Shown: piece after piece, positions 44,737-54,297 of the stretch
How positions within the stretch are numbered: position 1 is the stretch's first letter
Layout of the letters: each line of letters begins with the position of its first letter
Assembly: GCA_963709655.1 (NCBI GenBank)
Contig: CAVPXF010000052.1
Coordinates: 1 to 64,000 of the forward strand
Source: Roseiarcus sp963709655
GTDB lineage: Bacteria; Pseudomonadota; Alphaproteobacteria; Rhizobiales; Beijerinckiaceae
Length of the DNA stretch: 64,000 nucleotides
Direction of reading: 5' to 3'
Program-made: the position numbers and the translations under genes
Notes under the pieces: model-generated
What the model was told of the DNA's origin: nothing
The model's database searches: none
What the model saw: only the letters and a program-made list of their open reading frames with translations

Positions 44737-44934
44737 ATGGCCAAGCCCTTCGTTCTGATACCCGCGCGCATGGCTTCGACCGGTTTGCCCGGCAAGCCGC
44801 TCGCCGACATCTGCGGCGAGCCGATGATCGTCCACGTCTGGCGACGGGCGATCGAGGCCGACGTCGGGCCGGTCGACACCCCCGAGGATCTGGAGCGGGC
44901 CGGTGCAGCGCTCGACACAAAGGCAAGGGCATGA
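44737..44934 (+). pseudogene. kdsB: kdsB remnant (CMP-KDO synthetase) with large in-frame internal deletion
   Basis: A 65-residue frame. Residues 1-44 (KPFVLIPARMASTGLPGKPL then ADICGEPMIVHVWRRA) are the unmistakable N-terminus of 3-deoxy-manno-octulosonate cytidylyltransferase, with the CTP-binding RMASTGLPGKPL loop. It then jumps to VDTPEDLERA, the usual C-terminal end. About 180 residues between are missing, with no frameshift, so the product cannot be active. The stop overlaps the pheA start (ATGA), preserving coupling to pheA. CMP-KDO synthesis is normally essential, so an intact copy should exist elsewhere. Confidence 0.85.
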
Positions 44935-45797
44935 CCAGGACCGGTTCGATCGCTTACCAGGGCGAGCCAGGGGCGAACTCCCACATCGCTTGCGTCGAGA
45001 ACTATCCGGATTTCACGCCGATCCCCTGCGCCACCTTCGAAGACGCCTTCGCCGCCCTTGAGGACGGCTCGGCTGACCTCGGCATGATCCCGATCGAGAA
45101 TTCGATCGCCGGTCGGGTGGCCGACATCCACGCCCTTCTCCCCGCGTCCGGCCTGAATATCGTTGGCGAGACATTCCTGCCGATCCATTTCCAGTTGCTC
45201 GCCGTGCCCGGCGCGCGGATCGAGGATCTGAAGACCGTGCACAGCCATGTCCATGCGCTCGGCCAGTGCCGCAACGTCATCCGCCGTCACAAACTGAAAA
45301 CAATTGTCGCGAGCGACACAGCCGGCTCTGCGCGCGAGGTCGCGGAATGGGGCGACAGGACCCGCGCCTCGCTCGCCACCGAACTGGCCGGCCGGATCTA
45401 CGGCCTCAAAACGCTGGCCAGCGACGTCGAGGACGAGCAACACAACACCACCCGCTTCGTCGTGCTGTCGAAGAGCGAGAATCGGGCCGCGCAACATAAC
45501 GGGCCGGTCGTCACCACGTTCATTTTCCGGGTGCGCAACGTGCCGGCCGCGCTCTACAAGGCGCTCGGCGGCTTCGCCACCAACGGCGTCAACATGACCA
45601 AGCTCGAGAGTTACATGGTCGAGGGCGAGTTCGCCGCAACCCAGTTTCTCGCTGACGTCGACGGGCACCCCGAGGACCCGCCGCTGGCGCGGGCGCTGGA
45701 GGAACTCGCGTTCTTCTCCCGCGAGGTCCGCATCCTCGGCGTCTATCCCGCTCATCCGTTCCGCATCGATACGCAGAACGGACACAACGGAATGTGA
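44931..45797 (+). CDS. pheA: Prephenate dehydratase
   Basis: A 288-residue monofunctional prephenate dehydratase converting prephenate to phenylpyruvate for phenylalanine synthesis. The catalytic domain spans about 1-185: YQGEPGANSHIA, GMIPIENSIAGRVADIH, SDTAGSA and NTTRFVVLS, where Thr-Arg-Phe is the active-site motif. A C-terminal ACT domain follows (FIFRVRNVPAALYKALGGFATNGVNMTKLESY), the phenylalanine feedback site. The start overlaps the kdsB remnant stop. A rho-independent terminator follows. Confidence 0.95.
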   Translation: MTRTGSIAYQGEPGANSHIACVENYPDFTPIPCATFEDAFAALEDGSADLGMIPIENSIAGRVADIHALLPASGLNIVGETFLPIHFQLLAVPGARIEDLKTVHSHVHALGQCRNVIRRHKLKTIVASDTAGSAREVAEWGDRTRASLATELAGRIYGLKTLASDVEDEQHNTTRFVVLSKSENRAAQHNGPVVTTFIFRVRNVPAALYKALGGFATNGVNMTKLESYMVEGEFAATQFLADVDGHPEDPPLARALEELAFFSREVRILGVYPAHPFRIDTQNGHNGM

Positions 45798-45807
45798 GGA
45801 GGGGCAG

Positions 45808-45838
45808 GGCCGAAACCGTTTGTTCGGCCTTTCTTTTT
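45808..45838 (+). terminator. Rho-independent terminator after pheA
   Basis: Seven-base-pair stem GGCCGAA / TTCGGCC with an eight-base loop, followed directly by TTTCTTTTT. It lies eleven bases after the pheA stop. Confidence 0.9.
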
Positions 45839-45879
45839 CCATTAGACCGGCATACCTCGTTACGTGTCCGGAGGCCGCC

Positions 45880-46491
45880 ATGACGTCGCTTCGCGCCGCG
45901 CTTTTCGTCCTTGTCCCGTTTTTCGCAATGCCGGCCGTCGCCCAGACCCAGCCTCTCGCCGTCGCGCGTGCGACGATCGCGAGCGTCTCGCCGGACGGCG
46001 GAAGCCTTGTGACGCGGACCCGCGCCGGCCAAGACCAGACGATCAAACTGTCCGACAAGACGACCGTCACGCTTGTCCTTCCCGCCACGCTCGCTGACGT
46101 GAAGCCGGGCGCGTTTATCGGGGTCGCCGCGCTCCCTGGCGACAATGGCGCGCTCAAGGCCATGGAGGTGCACGTCTTTCCCGAGGCCATGCGCGGGACG
46201 GGCGAGGGCCATCGGCCATTTGACCTTGCGCCAAGCAGCACGATGACCAACGGCGCAGTCGCCGCGCGGGTCGACGGCGTCGCCGGCGCCAACCTCACCG
46301 TCACCTATAACGGAGGCCAGCAGGTTATCGCGGTCGATCCCAAGACCCCGATCGTGTCCTTTGCACCGGGCGCTCGAGCCGATCTCAAGACCGGCGCCGC
46401 GGTCATTGCACGCGGTCCCCGCGAGAACGACGGAACAATCGACGCGATTCGCATCCTTGTCGGCAAGGACGGCCTCGTTCCACCGCTGTAA
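45880..46491 (+). CDS. Exported protein with beta-rich repeats (DUF5666-like)
   Basis: A 203-residue secreted protein. ATG 45880 follows GGAGGC and begins a signal peptide (MTSLRAALFVLVPFFAMPAVAQ). The body contains two OB-like beta modules of similar pattern: TIASVSPDGGSLVTRTRAGQDQTIKLSDKTTV and RVDGVAGANLTVTYNGGQQVIAVDPKTPI, each followed by a 'lKpG' strand (VKPGAFIGVAA; LKTGAAVIARG). This resembles DUF5666-type periplasmic proteins of unknown role. A terminator separates it from pheA. Confidence 0.75.
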   Translation: MTSLRAALFVLVPFFAMPAVAQTQPLAVARATIASVSPDGGSLVTRTRAGQDQTIKLSDKTTVTLVLPATLADVKPGAFIGVAALPGDNGALKAMEVHVFPEAMRGTGEGHRPFDLAPSSTMTNGAVAARVDGVAGANLTVTYNGGQQVIAVDPKTPIVSFAPGARADLKTGAAVIARGPRENDGTIDAIRILVGKDGLVPPL

Positions 46492-46589
46492 GCGGCCTGA
46501 CTGGCGGGTCGGAAGTTCGGCGGGATTTGCCCGTCCTCGTTGTCCGTGTTAGCGCTCAGTTATTCTTCGGTTCGCGGCGCAGGCGCAAA

Positions 46590-48404
46590 ATGAGCATAGA
46601 CCAGAACAAGACCGCGTCCCCTCCTGCTGCTGGCGATTCCCGTTTCACCTTTGTCTTGATCAAGCCGACCCACTACGACGATCGGGGTTATCCGATTCAA
46701 TGGTATCGCTCGGCCTTGCCCTCCAACACGCTCGCCTGCATGAACAGCCTCGCCGAGGACGCGCGCGATCGCCAGGTGTTGGGCCCAGGCGTCGACTTCG
46801 TCATCGAGACTTACGATGAGACGAACCGCCGCATCCTACCCGCCCGCATCCTCCGCGACCTTGCTAAGCGTGGCGGGCAAGCGCTGATCGGTATCGTAGG
46901 CGTTCAGTCGAACCAGTACCCGCGCGCCCTGGACATTGCCCGGAAGTTTCGCGCCGAGGGCGTCCCGGTCTGCATTGGCGGCTTCCACGTTTCGGGCTGC
47001 CTCGCCATGCTGCCGGAACTGCCGCCCGAGCTGAAGGAGGCGCAGGCCCTCGGGATCGCGCTGTTCGCCGGCGAGGCGGAGGAAGGACGCCTCGACGTCG
47101 TGCTGCGCGACGCCTGGGATGGCGCGATGAAGCCGCTCTACAACTATATGGATCAGTTGCCGTCGCTCGAGGGCGCGCCCGCCCCGATCCTGCCGCGCAA
47201 GCATGTCGAGCGCACTTCGGGCACCTATTCGAGCATCGACCTCGGCCGCGGCTGCCCCTACCAGTGCTCATTCTGCACGATCATCAACGTGCAAGGACGC
47301 AAAAGCCGTTTCCGAACCCCCGACGATCTCGAAAAGATCATCCGCGCCAACGTTGCCCAGGGGATCGACCGGTTCTTCATCACCGACGACAATTTTGCCC
47401 GCAACAGCGACTGGGAGATCCTGCTCGACCGCGTTATCAAGCTGAAGCAGGACGACATCCACGTCGGTTTCACCATCCAGGTCGACACGCTTTGCCACAA
47501 GATTCCCAACTTCATCGAGAAGGCGACCGCCGCTGGCGTCAAGCGCGTATTCATCGGGCTCGAGAACATCAACCCGGACAACCTGATTGCCGCGAAGAAG
47601 CGCCAGAACAAGATCACCGAATACCGTCAGATGTTGCAGAAATGGCGCTCGCACGGGGCGATCACCTTCGCCGGGTACATTCTCGGCTTCCCGGCCGACA
47701 CCAAGGAGTCGATCCTGCGCGACATCGAGATCATCAAGCGCGAACTGCCACTCGATATCCTGGAGTTCTTTTTCCTTACCCCGCTGCCTGGCTCCGAGGA
47801 CCATCGGACGCAGTTGAAGAAGGGCGTCTGGATGGACGCGGACATCAACAAGTACGATCTTAACCACCGCGTCTCGCACCATTCGAAAATGTCGGACACG
47901 GAGTGGGAGGAGGCCTACCGGGCGGCCTGGGACGCTTTCTACACGCCCGATCACATTCGCACAATCCTGAGGCGCGCGGCCGCGATCCCGAACGGGCGCC
48001 CGAAGCAGATCCTGAGCACGATCATGTGGTTCAAGCTGATGATCGACCACGAGGGCGTTCATCCCCTCGAGGGCGGCGCACTCAGGCTGAAATCGCGGCG
48101 AGACCGCCGTCACGGCCTGCGGCTCGAGTCGCCGCTGGTCTTCTACCCTCGCTATTGGGGCGGAACGGCGATCAAGGCGGCCAAGTACCTGCGGTTCTTC
48201 CTGAGTTCGCGCACAATCCTCAAGGAAGTCTTGGAGGCGCCGGACCGCTACGCCTACACGGACCTCGCCATCGCGCCGCCGAAGGACGACGAGTTCGAGG
48301 CGCTTGATCTCTATCACGCCACCGCCGGGGGCGAAGCCGCGCTCGACCGCAAGAAGCTCGGCGACAGCATTCGCTCCAAGACGACAGTCGTGGCCGCGCA
48401 ATAG
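46590..48404 (+). CDS. B12-binding-domain radical SAM protein
   Basis: A 604-residue radical SAM enzyme. Residues about 20-190 form a cobalamin-binding-like Rossmann domain (GIVGVQSNQYPRALDIARKFRAEGVPVCIGGFHVSG). The radical SAM domain starts DLGRGCPYQCSFCTI (about 210-224), with the CxxxCxxC ligands of the [4Fe-4S] cluster. Further marks are FITDDNFARNSDWEILLD and GYILGFPADTKESILRDIEI. A C-terminal region of about 200 residues is specific to the subfamily. Such proteins often perform methylations or unusual C-C chemistry; this subfamily has no assigned substrate that I know. ATG 46590 is the first codon after a run of Arg/Lys codons in the upstream frame. Confidence 0.9.
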   Translation: MSIDQNKTASPPAAGDSRFTFVLIKPTHYDDRGYPIQWYRSALPSNTLACMNSLAEDARDRQVLGPGVDFVIETYDETNRRILPARILRDLAKRGGQALIGIVGVQSNQYPRALDIARKFRAEGVPVCIGGFHVSGCLAMLPELPPELKEAQALGIALFAGEAEEGRLDVVLRDAWDGAMKPLYNYMDQLPSLEGAPAPILPRKHVERTSGTYSSIDLGRGCPYQCSFCTIINVQGRKSRFRTPDDLEKIIRANVAQGIDRFFITDDNFARNSDWEILLDRVIKLKQDDIHVGFTIQVDTLCHKIPNFIEKATAAGVKRVFIGLENINPDNLIAAKKRQNKITEYRQMLQKWRSHGAITFAGYILGFPADTKESILRDIEIIKRELPLDILEFFFLTPLPGSEDHRTQLKKGVWMDADINKYDLNHRVSHHSKMSDTEWEEAYRAAWDAFYTPDHIRTILRRAAAIPNGRPKQILSTIMWFKLMIDHEGVHPLEGGALRLKSRRDRRHGLRLESPLVFYPRYWGGTAIKAAKYLRFFLSSRTILKEVLEAPDRYAYTDLAIAPPKDDEFEALDLYHATAGGEAALDRKKLGDSIRSKTTVVAAQ

Positions 48405-48743
48405 AAGGCTTTCGCCGTCGACCGGCCGCGCCCTGCCGTCGTTGACGCCGATGCGCCGCCGCGGGGGAAATCGTCGACCGCATTGACAACAACCGCGAGC
48501 CATGGTTTGCGAAACGCCCGTCGGAGCTCTCTCCGCGTCCGACGTCGGAACCCGCTATGCCGCGTCCTTTCAAAACGACGACGACGAAAACGCGCCTCGC
48601 CAAAGGCGGGACGATCGGCTGAACGCGCCTTCCGCTCCGGTTTCCTCTCCCGGCGGGGCGCCGGGTGAAGGTCCAAATCGAGACATCTCATCGGTTCGGA
48701 CGCGTGTCGCGGGGAGGCCTCACGAGCCAAAGGAATTCCAACC
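48405..48743. other. Intergenic, no gene recognised
   Basis: About 340 bases before asd. No supported gene; the AAAGGAA ribosome site of asd lies at its right end. It probably carries the asd promoter. Confidence 0.4.
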
Positions 48744-49781
48744 ATGTCAGGCTATAAGGTCGCGATCGCCGGCGCCACCGGCAATGTCGGCCGCGAGATG
48801 CTCTCCATTCTCGCCGAACGGCGCTTCCCGGTGTCCGAAGTGGTCGCGCTCGCCTCCTCCCGTTCGATCGGCAAGGAGGTTTCGTTCGGCGACAAGACTC
48901 TGAAGTGCAAGTCGCTCGACCATTACGACTTTTCCGACACCGACATTTGCCTCATGTCCGCCGGCGGCGCTGTGTCCAAGGAATGGTCGCCCAGGATCGG
49001 GGCCAAGGGTTGCGTCGTGATCGACAATTCCTCCGCCTGGCGCATGGACCCGGAGGTGCCGCTCGTGGTGCCCGAGGTCAACGCCGACGCGGTTCGGGGA
49101 TTTGTCGCGAAGTACATCATCGCGAACCCGAACTGCTCCACCGCTCAGCTCGTCGTGGCGCTCAAGCCGCTGCACGACCGCGCGACCATCAAGCGCGTGG
49201 TGGTGGCGACCTATCAGTCCGTCTCGGGGGCCGGCAAGGAGGCGATGGACGAGCTCTTCTCCCAGACCCGCGCGGTGTTCACCAGCAATCCGGTCGAGAC
49301 GAAGACATTCCCCAAGCGCATCGCGTTCAACCTCATTCCTCAGATCGACGTCTTCATGGATGACGGTTCGACCAAGGAAGAGTGGAAGATGGTCGCCGAG
49401 ACCAAGAAGATCCTCGACCCGAAGATCAAGCTGACCGCGACCTGCGTGCGCGTGCCGGTGTTCATCAGCCATTCCGAGGCGGTCAACATCGAGTTCGAGA
49501 AGCCGATCAGCGCCGACGAAGCGCGCGAAACCTTACGTGAGGCCCCCGGCTGTCTGGTGATCGACCGGCGCGAGCCCGGCGGCTACATCACGCCGCACGA
49601 AGCGGCGGGCGAGGACGCCACCTACATCAGCCGGATCCGCGAGGACCCGACGATCGAGAACGGCCTCAATCTCTGGTGCGTCTCCGACAACCTGCGGAAA
49701 GGGGCGGCGCTGAATGCGGTGCAGATCGCCGAAGTGCTCGCCAATCGCGGCTGGCTGAAGCCGAAGGCGAGAGCGGCTTAG
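48744..49781 (+). CDS. asd: Aspartate-semialdehyde dehydrogenase
   Basis: A 345-residue enzyme that reduces aspartyl-4-phosphate to the semialdehyde for lysine, threonine, methionine and diaminopimelate synthesis. The NADP fold begins KVAIAGATGNVGREMLSIL. The phosphate-binding DNSSAWRMDPEVPLVVPEVN, the catalytic Cys in NPNCSTAQLVVALKPLHD (about residue 132) and the catalytic His in CVRVPVFISHSEAVNIEFE are all present. Start after AAAGGAATTCC. Length is standard. Confidence 0.97.
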   Translation: MSGYKVAIAGATGNVGREMLSILAERRFPVSEVVALASSRSIGKEVSFGDKTLKCKSLDHYDFSDTDICLMSAGGAVSKEWSPRIGAKGCVVIDNSSAWRMDPEVPLVVPEVNADAVRGFVAKYIIANPNCSTAQLVVALKPLHDRATIKRVVVATYQSVSGAGKEAMDELFSQTRAVFTSNPVETKTFPKRIAFNLIPQIDVFMDDGSTKEEWKMVAETKKILDPKIKLTATCVRVPVFISHSEAVNIEFEKPISADEARETLREAPGCLVIDRREPGGYITPHEAAGEDATYISRIREDPTIENGLNLWCVSDNLRKGAALNAVQIAEVLANRGWLKPKARAA

Positions 49782-50019
49782 GGTCGGCTGAAGGACCCGG
49801 GCTTGCCAAAACCCGAGCCCGAATTCGAGCCTTTTCAATCGCTTGCGGCGGGATTTCCGGGCGGCTCGTCGGCCGGCGGCGGAGGGTGAGCGGGGTTTGC
49901 GCCGGAACCGGAAGCGGACGCGCTTCTTCCTCGCCCGGCGCCGGCGCAGAGGAAGACCGTTGGCGTCCCGTAATAGACGCAACTGCCAGGCCGTCGGGGC
50001 GCCAGAGCGGCTACAGCGA

Positions 50020-50620
50020 TTGGGATTCCCGGGCATGAATCGAACGTTTTCAAGGGCTTCTGGTGGATTTTCCGGGCGACCGCATCGCCGATGGCCGCCG
50101 CGCAGGACCTCGGCGCGCGACGCCGGCGGCCGCAACGGGCGGGATGGGACATGCCCGTCTTGCCGGGCATCCCGGCGGCCAGCGCGGCCGCCGCGGTTGA
50201 ATTCCCGGGCGTGAATCGAACGTTTTCAAGGGCTTCTGGCGGATTTTCCGGGCGACCGCATGGGCGATGGCCGCCGCGCCGGACCCCGGCGCGCACCGTC
50301 GCCGATCCCAAGGGGCAAGACGATCCATGCTCGTCCTGCCGGCATCCCGGCGGCCAGGGCGGCCGCCGCTGTTGGATTCCCGGGCGTGAATCGAACGTTT
50401 TCAACGGCTTCTGGCGGATTTTCCGGGCGACCGCATGGACGATGGCCGCCGCGCAGGACCCCGTCGCGCGACGCCGCCGATCCCAAGGGGCGGGACGGGA
50501 CATGCCCGTCTTGTCGGGCATCCCGGCGGCCAAGGTGGCCGCAGCGGTCGGGATTCCCGGGCGTGAATCGAATGTTTTCAAGGGCTTCTGGCGGATTTTC
50601 CGGGCGAGCATGACTGCCAA
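50020..50620. repeat. Tandem array, four copies of a 175-177-bp unit
   Basis: The anchor CGAACGTTTTC (CGAATGTTTTC in the last copy) occurs at 50041, 50217, 50392 and 50569, spacings 176, 175 and 177. Spacing does not preserve reading frame, so a repeat protein is unlikely even though long frames exist on both strands. Each unit contains TTTTCAAGGGCTTCTGG, TTTTCCGGGCGACCGCAT and a GCCGCC-rich stretch ending CCCGGGCGTGAAT. Read leftward, the core CGCCCGGAAAATCC...CCTTGAAAACGTTCGAT matches the core of the array at 43206-44046. Confidence 0.88.
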
Positions 50621-51409
50621 GGAGTCCAACTTGCGGCGAGCGCCCCCTCGACCGTCCCCCAGATCAAGTCCGGGTATCGCATGGCCCCCCTCCCTCGCGC
50701 TGACGCGCAAGGGAGGAAACGCGCCAACGCCTCTCCTCCCCCGTGGTGCGGTAGCGGAATGGGGGAGGACCGCCCAAAGGGCGGTGGAGGGGGCGCGCGG
50801 CGGGGCGGCTTGGCAGTTGCTAATAGACAATTACGTCTCGTTAAACTTATTTAAGACCATAGACCGCATGGTGAAAATCGCGCGCCAGTCCGACCGCGCC
50901 GGCGAGACGGGCATCGGCGGTGTCGGACATGCGCTGTCGCCTCTTTCGGTTCTGCCGGAATTATAGCGGATATCCTAACTCCGCGCAAGATAATTTTCGT
51001 TAAATCAAAAACCTGCTCCTCACGCTGTGTCGCCGTCAGCCGCTATCGGATTTGCCCGAGCGGCGAAATCCAACGAATGATCCCCGAGGCCCGGCTGTCG
51101 CAAAGGGGCGGCAAGCGATCATTGGAAGACGACACTGCTGACGGCCGGAGTGCGAAAATGAGCGGTAATTCGCCGACGAGGCGCCGAAGGGCTCAGGTTC
51201 GACCCGAAGCGGTCGTTGAAGTTCAAGGCTCGGCAAGGAGCGCGCGGGTTTAGAGCGGTCGACAATCAAGTGGGACCACATCGTGTCGGCTCAATCTCTC
51301 GCAGTTGAGCGGCAAAGCATTCGGAGTTCTAGTCAATGCGTGCGTGGCCGAAAGCAAGGCGGATATGATCTTCGCGCGGAGGTCGTAGACGAGGCCGACT
51401 GCGCGTTCC
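50621..51409. other. Intergenic, no gene recognised
   Basis: About 790 bases with no supported gene. The left part is GC-rich with inverted pieces (CCTCCCTCGCGC...GCGCAAGGGAGG near 50690-50715). The part at 50815-50870 is locally AT-rich. A leftward frame at 51036-51281 looks patterned but has no family I can name. Confidence 0.35.
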
Positions 51410-53204
51410 TTAAGCACCGCACCCTACGTCTCGCAGCGCCTCCCCACTGCTGCAGTCTGGCGCGCGCATCAGATTGCCGACCGCTGCCCTCAGTTCGATG
51501 TTCGCGACCGGCTTGTGCAGCAGGATCAAGCCGCTTTCCTGGGCTTCCCTGAGGCGGTCCGGAGCCGTGTCGCCGGTGACCAGCACAGCGGGGATGTCGT
51601 CATTGTACTCAGACTGAAGGCGCTTAATGACGTCAATGCCATTTTCGCCGTCACGCAGGCGATAGTCGCAGACGATGAGATCGGGACGGCGGAATAAGGT
51701 TGCGATGCGTTCCAACATTTCGGCGCAGGAGCCGGCGGCTACCACGTCGTGCCCCCAACTCGACAATAAGCTTTGCATGGCCCCCTGAATGACGGCGTCA
51801 TCATCGATGACGAGGATCAGCCCGTGGGGCATCGCGCTTACCGGCGCTTCAGGCGCCGTCTGCGCCCCCGGCAGCTGTTGGTCGGCGAGCGGAACCACGA
51901 TCCTGAATACTGACCCTTTGCCAGGCTCGGAACGCAGCGTGAGAGGGCAATCGAGCAGCTTCGCCAGCCGATCGACAATCGCGAGCCCGAGGCCAAGGCC
52001 CTTCGCGCGATCGCGTTCGGCATTGTCCAGTTGGTAAAATTCCTGGAACACTTGCTGCTGTTTCTCCAGGGGGATGCCTCGGCCCGTATCCCACACCTCG
52101 ACTCGCAGCCCATTTTGGCGACGGCAGCCGACCATAATGCGTCCACGATCCGTGTAACGCACGGCATTGGAAACAAGATTCCCTACGATGCGCCCCATCT
52201 GGACTGGATCGGTGCGTACAATCGCTGAGCAAGGGCGCCAAACCAGTCTCAGACCCTTGGCCTCGGCCTCGGCGACATAGGCGCGGCAGACGCGCTCCAG
52301 CAACGGTTGGATCGGAAATATTTCAATTTGCGTCTCCACAACGCCGGCGTCGAGCTTCGACATGTCGAGCAAAGATTTGAATAGGCCATCCATGGCGGCG
52401 ACTGAGCCGCCGATGTGCTCGACGAGACTGGCGCATCTCGTCGCTCATGGCATGCCCTTGCAGGGCGCCCACCAACAGCCCGAGGGCGTGAACCGGCTGC
52501 CGCAAATCGTGGCTCGCAGCGGCGAGAAAACTCGATTTTGCCACGTTGGCCTGTTCGGCGGCCTCCTTCTGACTGCGCAGCTCCCGCGCCAGATCCTGGT
52601 TCTCGAAGCGCAGGCGCAGTATTTCAATAAGACTTGCGTTGATCTTCAGCGCCAAGACCGTAAAAGCGACAATGTATAGCGGGATCAGTATGGCAAGAGC
52701 ATGGTTAAACGGCCCGCGCCCGACCGCTGCGGCGATTGCATAAGGAACGGCGAAGGGAAACCACAGGGCGTAGAAAGCCGGAAGGTAAGTGCCAAACACC
52801 GCCAGGGCGCCCGACGCGACACAGGAGCCAGCCAGCAAAACAAGCAGGTGCTGATCGACTTGCCCCGGCGTGGTCAGCGCCGCCGAGGCGACGCCCCATA
52901 TCATTCCCTCGGCGACGCTGAAGGCGACGAACCCTAAAGCCCATGGGCGCCAGGCTGCGTCGGCGGGCCCCGCCCGCCAAAACCGTTGGCATAGAGCGAG
53001 ATGGCCCGCCACGACGAGAACGACGCAGGCCAACCACAACACCGTTCCGAGCAAAGACGAGCTGCCAATGAAACGCAATGACCCGGCCAGAAGTAACGCC
53101 GCAACCGCGGCGGCAACGACGCCCACCGGCCCGGTCCGATAAATCATTCTGATCTGTTCGGCGCGAATCCGGTCGCTCAACGGGGCCAAACGCTCGGGAG
53201 CCAT
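51410..53204 (-). pseudogene. Hybrid sensor histidine kinase with receiver domain, single-base frameshift
   Basis: One gene of 597 residues after removal of one base. The N-terminal frame (from ATG 53204) has about five membrane helices, a coiled linker and HisKA (FLAAASHDLRQPVHALGLLVGALQGHAMSDEMRQ). The second frame continues LVEHIGGSVAAMDGLFKSLL then DMSKLDAGVV, with HATPase_c (NLVSNAVRYTDRG; DTGRGI; GLGLAIV) and a C-terminal receiver (LVIDDDA; CDYRLRDGENG; LLHKPV). Removing the base at about 52427 turns MRQ-SRRAHRR into MRQLVEHI, as in the family. As it stands the chain ends before the ATPase domain. Confidence 0.85.
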
Positions 53205-53528
53205 GCGCAGTCCCCCGATTTGCAATAACAGTTCGCAACAACGTTTCGCGAATGACGATCTCGTCAAGGGTCAGGTTGCCTCGTTCACGGCATTTTGGCA
53301 AGAACAAACCCCATGAGGCCCACTCACAATTTAGCAGGGCCAGCGTCATGACTGGGAATGGCTGGCGAGGTCCCGGCTATTCCCGGGGGTCCAATACCTT
53401 ATCGCGCCAATGGGCGGCGCGGTCCCTCGATCAGCGCATTGAACGCGTATTCGTCTTTTTGACGCACGGCTCACAATAGAGAAACCGCCTCGCGGCGGCC
53501 TCTCCAAACGTCGTGTTGCAGCTGACAG

Positions 53529-54297
53529 TCACGCGGCGGAGGGAGTTCGCCGCCCCTCCCCGTTCCTCGCGCTGGCGCGATAGCCGACAAGGCCGAGTCC
53601 GGGCGAATCCAAGCGCCATCATCGCCCAGGTGGACAGTTCCGGCACCGTTTGCGGGCTGAGCTTCCAGGCCTGTTCGACGCCGTTAACGTCTGCGTAGTT
53701 GACCCCCGTGACGCCGAGATAGTCAAACGGCGTGATATAAGAGTACAAGTTCAGGGGGCCCTCGGGGTTGGGATTTGCCTTTAGGGGGGTCCCCAAGCCC
53801 GAGCCGATCTCACCCGGAACCGGATTGCTTATCACGCCATAGCCGCCAAATATGCTTGAGGTCGGCGGCAATGCGACGCCATTGTCATTGAATTGGATAT
53901 AGCCCTGATTGAAAAACAGCGGCTGAATAGCGTCCAGAACCTCTCCGAGGTACCAATAGTCGCCCGGAGCGGAAATGGGGCCGCCGGCGGTGGTGTTAAA
54001 GTCGAACACAAACCATTCGCTTCGCCCGCCACCCGGCAGGATGGATATGGTCAGGCTGAGGGCGCCTCCATCCAGCAACGTCGTTCCCGGGGTCAGGCTC
54101 AGCGTGTCGTTAAAGCTTCCGGGTGAATTGCTGGCTTCGAGCTGAAACGTACTCCCAAGCAGAGCTTCGGCATGGGCCAGCTGCGAAGTTGACACGACGC
54201 ATAGCCCCGTCGCCAGCAACAATTTCCATTTCTCGATCGGCTCGCTCGCGCTCAAGGTCAGTCGCCGCTTAGAGCATCGATGTATCGAGTTGAACAT
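53529..54297 (-). pseudogene. PEP-CTERM secreted protein, frameshift inside the sorting signal
   Basis: ATG 54297 follows AAGGGGATC. A signal peptide (WKLLLATGLCVVSTSQLAHA) leads a beta-rich exported domain of about 180 residues. The C-terminal sorting motif is present, VPELSTWAMMALGFA, but then the frame changes. Removing one C of the CCC run complementary to 53601-53603 gives GFAGLGLVGYRASARNGEG, a proper PEP-CTERM helix and basic tail, with stop at 53529-53531 and a total of 255 residues. As sequenced, the transmembrane helix is replaced by an Arg-rich tail to 53431. No exosortase gene is in view. Confidence 0.8.

Noticed and set aside
49835..50830. A 331-residue minus-strand frame covering the second tandem array as a repeat protein
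   Set aside because: Unit lengths of 175, 176 and 177 do not keep frame, there is no ribosome site, and equally long frames exist on the other strand.
51036..51281. An 81-residue minus-strand frame in the gap before the hybrid kinase
   Set aside because: The text looks patterned, but I cannot tie it to a family and there is no clear ribosome site, so it was not called a gene.
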